NCBI RefSeq assembly: GCF_040649515.1
Contig: NZ_JBEZFP010000002.1
Coordinates: 1-64,000, forward strand
Reading direction: 5' to 3'
DNA: 64,000 nucleotides
From: Yinghuangia elevatio
GTDB taxonomy: Bacteria > Actinomycetota > Actinomycetes > Streptomycetales > Streptomycetaceae
Shown: positions 58,166 through 64,000 of the stretch, piece after piece
Layout of the letters: each line of letters begins with the position of its first letter
Position numbering within the stretch: the stretch's first letter is position 1
Translations under genes and position numbers: made by a program
Notes under the pieces: generated by a model
The model's database searches: none
Seen by the model: only the letters and a program-made list of their open reading frames with translations
Told to the model about the DNA's origin: nothing

Positions 58166-59593
58166 TCAGGCGTCGCCGGGCGGGGCTGCTGGTGGCGTCG
58201 CGGCAAAGAACCCCCGCAGCGGCCGCTCGACGAGGGAGTGGCGGACGCCGTCGTTGATCAGAGCGTCCTGCAGCCGATGCGCAATGTCCTTGCCGAGTGC
58301 GTCTGACGTCACCAGCCACCGCAGCAGCGTGTCGATAAGCAGGCAGCGGGCGCGATCAACCGCATCGTCGTCAAGGTCCTCGGCTGCGTCGCCGTGCGCG
58401 TACCCCGAGCGTAGCTTGTAGCTGCCGCCGAACGTCTCGAACGCGGCCGACCGGCGATCGTCATCGAGCCAGAGCATCGCGGCGTTCTGTTTGATGCCCA
58501 TCGTCGGGAGCTTCGCACCACCCTTGAGGATCGCCTCCAGCGCAATGACATAGTGCAGCAGGAGTTCGTTCGCCTCCTGAGGGTCAACGTAGTCCGTGCC
58601 GTAGGTGCGGGCGGACGCCAGGATCAGATGCTCCACGGCCTCGCGGAACCTGCGCGCACGTCCCTTGAGCGACTGTTGCGTGTGGCCAGCATCCGGATCG
58701 ACGCGGTCGATCATGTGCCAGACACAGTCAGTGAACCGCTCGAAGTTGAACAATTCGGCGGGTCCCACGGTGTAGCGCCCACGTACATGCGCTTCGCCGA
58801 GCTCGTTGCCTTCGTGATCTGGAATCGGCTCAGTGGGGTAGTCGCGTTGGAACAAGTGCGCGCGTACGTGGCGTCCCCGCTCGACAGAGAAGATTGCGTC
58901 CACGTGAAGGGGTTCACTGCGCCACAGCATCAACGCCGCCAAAACCTTGGCATGCGTAAGCGCGGGCCGCGTATCAAGGCTTACGCGCAGCGATCCGCGA
59001 TCGAGCTTGGCTCCTGGCCGAGGCAACTGCAAGAACGCAGATCTCTGCAGTTCCGTCGGGTCCATCACCGTCCGGTCCGACAACGCCAGTAGTGAGGGCA
59101 AGGGATGGACGGCGGCAATCTGGTCCTTATCGAGCACGCGCAGGTTGTATGGCCCGATGGCCAGGTCCGTCCCGCGTGGCAGGTCCGCGTCAAGCAGCAG
59201 CCAGGTCTCGGGTACCGGCGTTGGAGCCGCACACGCTTGCGCAAGGTCCGATGCGAGCGCAGGCACCGGCACTGGCATGCCGGTGGCCGCAGCATTGGCT
59301 GCCCGGTCAAGGCCGAGCACGCTCAGGACGACTCGCGACGATGGCAGCGAGTCTCCGTCGATGTACAGGTCGGGACGTGCGGTCCGCGGCGCGGCTGCGG
59401 CGATTTGGCGCAGGACGTTGGCGAAGAGGTCGCTGTCGGGTGACCACTGCGACGGGGCGTTCTGCCTGATGTCGTCGAGCCAGGCATGTAAGACCTGTTC
59501 GAAGTCCGAGATAGACACGGGGGCACCGTAACGTGCAGACGCATCGCCGGTCGGTGGGTTGGGCACGGCTAGGCCGAAGTTGACCAGCTTCAT
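58166..59593 (-). CDS. HEPN-domain (Apea-like) protein, 475 residues
   Basis: The last about 175 residues form a HEPN domain: helices A-N-E-L-L-L-H-Y-V-I-A-L-E-A-I near residue 343 and the motif R395-S-G-Y-A-H400-G-D, which is the R-x4-H signature of HEPN ribonucleases, then C-L-L-I-D-T-L-L-R-W-L. The first 300 residues are mixed alpha/beta with no recognised domain, probably a sensor. HEPN proteins are frequent toxins in toxin-antitoxin and abortive-infection systems. The ATG at 59593 has no clear ribosome site; the frame extends upstream for about 25 protein-like codons without another start. Confidence 0.8.
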   Translation of the reverse strand: MKLVNFGLAVPNPPTGDASARYGAPVSISDFEQVLHAWLDDIRQNAPSQWSPDSDLFANVLRQIAAAAPRTARPDLYIDGDSLPSSRVVLSVLGLDRAANAAATGMPVPVPALASDLAQACAAPTPVPETWLLLDADLPRGTDLAIGPYNLRVLDKDQIAAVHPLPSLLALSDRTVMDPTELQRSAFLQLPRPGAKLDRGSLRVSLDTRPALTHAKVLAALMLWRSEPLHVDAIFSVERGRHVRAHLFQRDYPTEPIPDHEGNELGEAHVRGRYTVGPAELFNFERFTDCVWHMIDRVDPDAGHTQQSLKGRARRFREAVEHLILASARTYGTDYVDPQEANELLLHYVIALEAILKGGAKLPTMGIKQNAAMLWLDDDRRSAAFETFGGSYKLRSGYAHGDAAEDLDDDAVDRARCLLIDTLLRWLVTSDALGKDIAHRLQDALINDGVRHSLVERPLRGFFAATPPAAPPGDA

Positions 59594-60046
59594 CCCGATT
59601 GTGCCGGTCGCCTTGTCGAGGATCTCATGGAGGACGCAGAGCGCCTCGCCGGCGACGACGACCTTAACTCGAACGTCTGGGTGCGCTCACGATGTCGGGA
59701 AGGCTGACCTCCACGCCGAGAGGACTGTCTGGATTTCCCCCTTCTTGGGCGCAGGCATGAACGTCGTCTGGCTTTGTTCATGAGAGGTCACAGACAGAGT
59801 TAGATGGGGACACGGCGAAGAGGCTGGGGGCGAGCTCCGGGGGCCGTTGCTTATTCACAGAGTTCTGCTGGAACGGGCCCAAGAGCTGTCGGACCTCGAC
59901 GGGGTCCGGCAGCATGGACGCCGCCTCCTCAGGGAGAGCAAGGGCATACTGCCTGTCGTCGTGCGCCAACGACTTGCGATGCCCTGATCAAGTCCGGGGG
60001 TTTGGCCGCCGCGACCGAGCTCTAGGAGCCGCTCCTGCGAAGCACA
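59594..60046. other. Intergenic region with possible gene remnants
   Basis: The 453 bases between the HEPN gene and the next minus-strand gene have lower GC than average. A TTG-started frame on the minus strand, 59969 to 59778 (63 codons), contains protein-like text (A-L-P-E-E-A-A-S-M-L-P-D-P-V-E-V) but ends in low-quality sequence. I regard it as a possible fragment, not a gene. Confidence 0.3.
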
Positions 60047-61486
60047 CTATCCATCGTCTGGGTGATCCTCCTTGGCGATCCAGCGACCTTGCGCGTCGTA
60101 AGGCCACGGGAAGGCTCGCAGGTCCCCATGTAGGTGTTCTTCGAGGGCGCGGATCGTGGCCGGCGGATCGGCCGGTGCCGTAGGAGGCGAGGTTAGGGGA
60201 TCAAGGGAGTCCGCATGGTGCCGGGCCCAACTGAGCCACTCCGCGGTTGCTTTTGGCGTGTTCTCGGGGAATCGGCTTTCTGCCTTGGCACAGAAGGCTC
60301 GGATTTTCTCGGCGAGGCTCCACTGATCGACTTGGAGCAAGATGGCGTCGATGCGATGCTTGCGAACCTGGCGTTCGCGGCCGTCGCGGATGCTCTGGTG
60401 CCAGTTACGTTGGCGTGCAGCTTCGCGTTGTTCCCGGACTTTGCGTTCCTGTTCGGCCCGGGCTGAGGCTTCTTCGACGTCGCGTAGGAAGTGGCCCAGT
60501 CGGCTCTCCAAGGTCCAGCGTGACGCATCGGAGTAAGCGAGGCTGACGGTTTGATAGCCGCCGCTCGGTGTGGCGATCGTCAGCCTTCCGTCGGGATTTT
60601 CGTCGTACTTGGGGATGCGTAGCCATGGCTGGCGCTTCTGCTGCTGAATTTCCTGAGGTGTTGGATCGTGCGGGACCTTGCTGGTGCGCTCGAGGATCTC
60701 CCATGGGTAGCTGTGGCGACCAATGCGGATGACAAGTCGGTGGACAGTTTCCCCGTGGACGAGGTCGCTTTCGACAGCGACTTCGTGCCCGCGGCGTTCG
60801 GCTTCGCTGATCACGGCTTGAGCGATTCGTAAAGCGCGGTCGGCAAGGGGGCGTGAGACGTGGATCGGTACGGCATCGGGGTGGCCGCGGGAGTCGGCCA
60901 TGGTGCGTGATCGCCCCAGGGATTTCGCGGCGCGAGCGACGAGCGAGTGTGGGTGTGCAAGCTCCTGGGGGACCTCGATCAGGGGAACGGGCGGCGGTTC
61001 TTCGGCTCGTTGCGCTTCCTCGTTGAGGAGGCGTATCACGATGTCGCCCTTGTTCCGGCCGGTGAAACGCAGCTTGTGGCCTTCGGGGACATGGCCGTGG
61101 TGCAACGCGTGGTAGTACGCGGCCTTCCAGCGGTTGCGAGTGCCGGGCCCGGGGTCTGTGACGGTCACCGTCCCTTGCCCTTGGACGATCCGGGCTAGGA
61201 GTTCGACGCCGTCCTTCGGCGCCAGGGCCGCCTGCGCCGGGTCATTCTTGAGCCGTTCCTTCTCGGCGGCGATCTCCTGCGGGTGTTTGCCGTGTTTGAG
61301 GAAGAACCGCCCGTCGGCGGTGACCGCGACAGCCTTGCCGCCACGGGCGTAGCTGCTCTTGACCAGCCCACGCGACTCAAGAGCCCACACGATGTTGGTT
61401 TCCTGAGGCCCGGCCACGAAGGTTCCAGGTGCCTCCGACACTCGCCTGAGCAAGCCCAACTGCTTCTCGTTGAGGGTGTATTTCAC
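60047..61486 (-). CDS. Unrecognised 479-residue protein in the accessory region
   Basis: The N-terminal about 70 residues look like a winged-helix or reader domain (L-N-E-K-Q-L-G-L-L-R-R-V, then W-A-L-E-S-R-G-L-V near residue 35). The middle has R-P-L-A-D-R-A-L-R-I-A near residue 212 and H-S-Y-P-W-E-I-L-E-R near residue 258; residues 340-400 are a charged coiled-coil-like stretch. No catalytic motif is seen. I start at GTG 61486, eight bases after GGAG; an in-frame ATG at 61558 is less likely. Similar proteins occur on streptomycete mobile elements without known function. Defence or DNA-related roles are possible. Confidence 0.65.
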   Translation of the reverse strand: MKYTLNEKQLGLLRRVSEAPGTFVAGPQETNIVWALESRGLVKSSYARGGKAVAVTADGRFFLKHGKHPQEIAAEKERLKNDPAQAALAPKDGVELLARIVQGQGTVTVTDPGPGTRNRWKAAYYHALHHGHVPEGHKLRFTGRNKGDIVIRLLNEEAQRAEEPPPVPLIEVPQELAHPHSLVARAAKSLGRSRTMADSRGHPDAVPIHVSRPLADRALRIAQAVISEAERRGHEVAVESDLVHGETVHRLVIRIGRHSYPWEILERTSKVPHDPTPQEIQQQKRQPWLRIPKYDENPDGRLTIATPSGGYQTVSLAYSDASRWTLESRLGHFLRDVEEASARAEQERKVREQREAARQRNWHQSIRDGRERQVRKHRIDAILLQVDQWSLAEKIRAFCAKAESRFPENTPKATAEWLSWARHHADSLDPLTSPPTAPADPPATIRALEEHLHGDLRAFPWPYDAQGRWIAKEDHPDDG

Positions 61487-61775
61487 GGCATCGCTCCGTG
61501 GCACTCGACGTGAGTATTCGTGACACCTGCAGCCCGCTCGGACCCCATCACGACTCATACCGCCGTTCGGCCAGGAGTGTGTCCGTGTCGCCGAAAGCGC
61601 CTCGATCCGCCACCCACGACCACGGCCTGGACGGACACAGCCGCTTATCCGCGGTCGTCGCCCTCAGACCGGCGCTGCGCGGATCTCTTGCACAACGGCG
61701 AGAGTTCGGCGGCGGCGGAAACGATAGGGTCTGGCGGTGTGCCTGCGCAGGCGGGCAGTACGGGGGCTGGGATAG

Positions 61776-63122
61776 GTGCGTGTGCACACGGGCGGCGCAG
61801 TAGCTGGGATGACCGCGGCTCTGGTGATGGTCTTGGCGGGGTGCAGTGGTTCGAGCGGCGCAGGCAGCGCGCCTGCCGCAGTGACAGGGACGCCGACGGG
61901 AACTCAGGGGTCGCCCCGGGCGGTGTCAGCCGACTACCCCGGGGCTGCGCTGCCGGGGTTGGACACGCGTGCGTCGTGGTCGGCGCCGCTGCCAGCGACC
62001 GGCCGGGACCCGGCGGAGGTCCTGGCGGTCGGCGACGCGGTAGCAGTCGTCGCCCCCGACACGCCTGGGTCGAGGGTGTTCACTGCGCAGATCCTTGACG
62101 GCGCAACTGGCGCGCCCCGCGGCACAATCCACAGCGAGGGGACGTGGTCCGTCGCCACCTGGCGCGGCGTACCCGCACTGGTGGTCTGGACCCCGACGCA
62201 CACGCCGGCCAGCGGGCTGAATCCCGCCAAGGACGGATGGACCGTGACCGGCTACAACGCGCACGGCAAGGTCCTCGGATCCATGGACGTCGACGCCTTG
62301 GCCAACACTTCGTCCGGCTCGTCCTCGGTAGAGGACGGTTGGTACAGCACCAAGGGCGGCGACGGGTCGACCACGTGGGCCCAGGTGTCCGATGGGCCCG
62401 CGGCCCCGGGCTGGCGGCTGAACTGCGGGACGGCGTACGGCGACAGTTGCGACCGACGTGCCTTGGAGGTCACCGAATTCACCGACACCCGCGGCATGTC
62501 CTTCCTCGTCGCCGGCCTGGTGGTCATGGCCGAAGGCATCGGCGACGGCCGCCGGTTGGTCGTGTACGACCCGGCGAGCGGGGCACGCAAGTGGACCTCG
62601 GACGCCATGGGCCGCCCTGGCGGCACCGATCCGAAGCAGTTGCCGAAGATCGTCGGCTTGGTCGGCGGGCGGATCCTGGTCGCGTGGCCGACCAAGCCCA
62701 ACAGCACCGACCGGCTCCTGACCATCCAGGATCCCGTAACCGGGGCCCAGGTCGCCGTCGGCCCGACGATCACCGGCGGGTACGGCCTCGACAGCTACAT
62801 CGCCGACCAGGCCGGGCGCTACGTAGTCGCGTGCAGCAACCAGCGGTGCACCGCGTGGGACACGCAGACCGGCCAGACCCTGTGGCAGCAGGCCGGTGGG
62901 GAACTGCGGTTCATCCCGACCGCGATCGTCGGCGGTGTGCTGTACGGGCAGCGCGTCAACGACGACGCGATGAGCACCAAGACACCGCTCGCGCTGGACG
63001 TGCGGACCAAGCAGATCCTCGGTGAAGGCACCGGCCTCGCCCTCCCGACACCGGTCGGCACCGACCATGCAGCCGTCACCCTCAACGGCACCGCGTACGG
63101 ATTCGTCGTCCGCACCCGGTGA
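61776..63122 (+). CDS. PQQ-type beta-propeller lipoprotein
   Basis: A 448-residue lipoprotein with lipobox V-L-A-G-C (C23) followed by a Ser/Gly/Ala-rich linker. The rest is a beta-propeller of PQQ-like repeats: L-V-V-Y-D-P-A-S-G-A-R-K-W-T near residue 265, L-T-I-Q-D-P-V-T-G-A near residue 315 and C-T-A-W-D-T-Q-T-G-Q-T-L-W near residue 355. Two cysteine pairs in the mature part may form disulfides outside the cell. No enzymatic residue is visible; a scaffold or binding role is likely. GTG start at 61776, 217 featureless bases after the divergent gene. Confidence 0.78.
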   Translation: MRVHTGGAVAGMTAALVMVLAGCSGSSGAGSAPAAVTGTPTGTQGSPRAVSADYPGAALPGLDTRASWSAPLPATGRDPAEVLAVGDAVAVVAPDTPGSRVFTAQILDGATGAPRGTIHSEGTWSVATWRGVPALVVWTPTHTPASGLNPAKDGWTVTGYNAHGKVLGSMDVDALANTSSGSSSVEDGWYSTKGGDGSTTWAQVSDGPAAPGWRLNCGTAYGDSCDRRALEVTEFTDTRGMSFLVAGLVVMAEGIGDGRRLVVYDPASGARKWTSDAMGRPGGTDPKQLPKIVGLVGGRILVAWPTKPNSTDRLLTIQDPVTGAQVAVGPTITGGYGLDSYIADQAGRYVVACSNQRCTAWDTQTGQTLWQQAGGELRFIPTAIVGGVLYGQRVNDDAMSTKTPLALDVRTKQILGEGTGLALPTPVGTDHAAVTLNGTAYGFVVRTR

Positions 63123-63852
63123 CGCCCCGGCCGGTGCCCGCGCCCTGGATGCATGCTCTCCGCCTTTGCGTCTGAGCTCACTCATAGGCCGCGTGACCGC
63201 TCGCGCCGCTGACACCATGCGCTCATGGACGCAGGGGTCGTGGCGCACTTGGGGCGGGGTATCGGGTCGAGGGCGACGCTGGGGACACGTAGATAGCCGG
63301 TGCTGCACAGGACTGAGTTCAAGAGCGGCAGTGGCTGCGGCAGGTTCGGCTCCGCCCGCTCGGGTTTGCTGGTCGCGATGATCCGGACTTCTGTGTCGTT
63401 CACACCATGAGCGGCGCATGGCGGATTGTCCGTACCAGCCGATCCCACCGTTCCTGCCATGCCGTTGATCGCGTCTGGTTCCTCCCGTTGACCTGACACC
63501 GCGTCAACACAGGGGTCCGGCTGATGCCGATCGATCTCGTTCCTTGGGTGGCCCAGCCCAGTGCGCAGCGTCGGCACAGCTACTGCCTCACGTGGCAGGA
63601 CACTGCCGAGGTTCTCGTAGTCATCGTCCGGCACCCTGGTGGGCTCGATGCAGACGATCGCCCGCGGTCGGTTGCACGTTCGCGGATGTACAACCAGGGC
63701 GTCTACACGTCCTCTATCATCGCTTGCACGCTACACCTTGTGCACTTCTGCGATCCGTCGTCGAACTCAGCAACTGTTGAAGGACGTGCGCCTTCAGCGC
63801 ATGCAGATGTTGCGCCTGGGGAGCGGCGAGTTGCGCAGCGCGGGGGGCGATC
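63123..63852. other. 730-base stretch without a supported gene
   Basis: Composition is less GC-rich than coding regions here, and open frames on both strands have poor codon use and no recognisable product. It probably holds the promoter of the gene starting at 63853 and may contain decayed sequence. No strong hairpin or repeat was noticed. Confidence 0.4.
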
Positions 63853-64000
63853 ATGAGGTACTTGCGACCCGGGGGTTTCGTTCGGGTGTCCGGCGGACCG
63901 GGGATCGGCAAGATCGGGGATGTCGAGGGCGGGCGCGTTCGCGTCGATTACTTCGAGTCGCCGGTCACGACGGTCGCGCACTCGGAGTGGGTAGCGGATC
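63853..64000 (+). CDS. Start of a gene with an SH3/Tudor-like N-terminus, cut by the window end
   Basis: ATG at 63853 after a GGGGGG tract opens a frame that runs to the last base. The 49 visible residues (L-R-P-G-G-F-V-R-V-S-G-G-P-G-I-G-K-I, then R-V-R-V-D-Y-F-E-S) have the beta-strand pattern of a small SH3- or Tudor-like domain that often begins helicases and defence proteins of the DISARM/Dpd kind. The rest lies outside, so the family is a guess. Confidence 0.5.
   Translation, partial: MRYLRPGGFVRVSGGPGIGKIGDVEGGRVRVDYFESPVTTVAHSEWVAD

Overview
The window is very GC-rich DNA with frequent GTG starts, purine-rich ribosome binding sites, long spurious open frames on both strands, Tat and lipoprotein signals, a large ATP-binding LuxR regulator and an actinomycete-type integrative-element scar. 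All of this points to a Streptomyces-like actinomycete (family Streptomycetaceae or close; the genus cannot be fixed from the sequence alone). No rRNA, complete tRNA or CRISPR array was seen.

Positions 1-11650 hold uptake and amide or amino-acid metabolism: an MDR oxidoreductase, a family-5 solute-binding lipoprotein, a Tat-exported dimethylformamidase-like protein, a PucR-type regulator and a complete five-gene branched-chain-amino-acid-type ABC transporter (livF, livG, livH, livM and the binding protein, each overlapping the next). Positions 11700-23000 carry a PP2C-like protein, a PLP decarboxylase divergent from an NCS1 permease around a palindromic operator candidate, then an acyl-CoA module: TetR, MarR, acyl-CoA dehydrogenase, aminoglycoside-phosphotransferase-like kinase, and two overlapping SDR genes of which one has lost its catalytic residues. 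Positions 21800-31000 hold mostly housekeeping-like or exported genes (large unknown protein, NTF2-like protein, CbiX-like protein, CapA-like lipoprotein, 5'-nucleotidase, thiolase-like protein).

Positions 31044-34014 hold a compact operon with a UGSC-motif protein (cysteine form, C-G-S-C) divergent from an SDR across a promoter carrying two dyads. A FUSC-type transporter follows. Positions 36882-41499 form a small one-direction cluster: class-C beta-lactamase-like hydrolase or acyltransferase, a single ketosynthase, an acyl carrier protein, an MDR reductase and an antibiotic-biosynthesis-monooxygenase-like protein. A 986-residue LAL regulator lies upstream. I read this as a candidate uncharacterised small biosynthetic cluster.

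From about 48400 the window becomes accessory: small unknown genes, a frameshifted gene, an IS256-type transposase tail, a regulator tail, a tyrosine-integrase gene broken by four frameshifts and a candidate attachment region with four alternating copies of a 9-bp site. After that come a DUF2637 (Spd-like) membrane protein and what looks like a defence island: an OLD-family ATPase/TOPRIM nuclease, a HEPN protein with an intact R-x4-H motif, and three unrecognised proteins, one with a TTA codon. A gene with a Tudor/SH3-like start is cut by the window end.

Tandem minisatellites (8, 12, 16, 32 and about 64 bp periods) recur across the window, both between genes and in frame inside genes.
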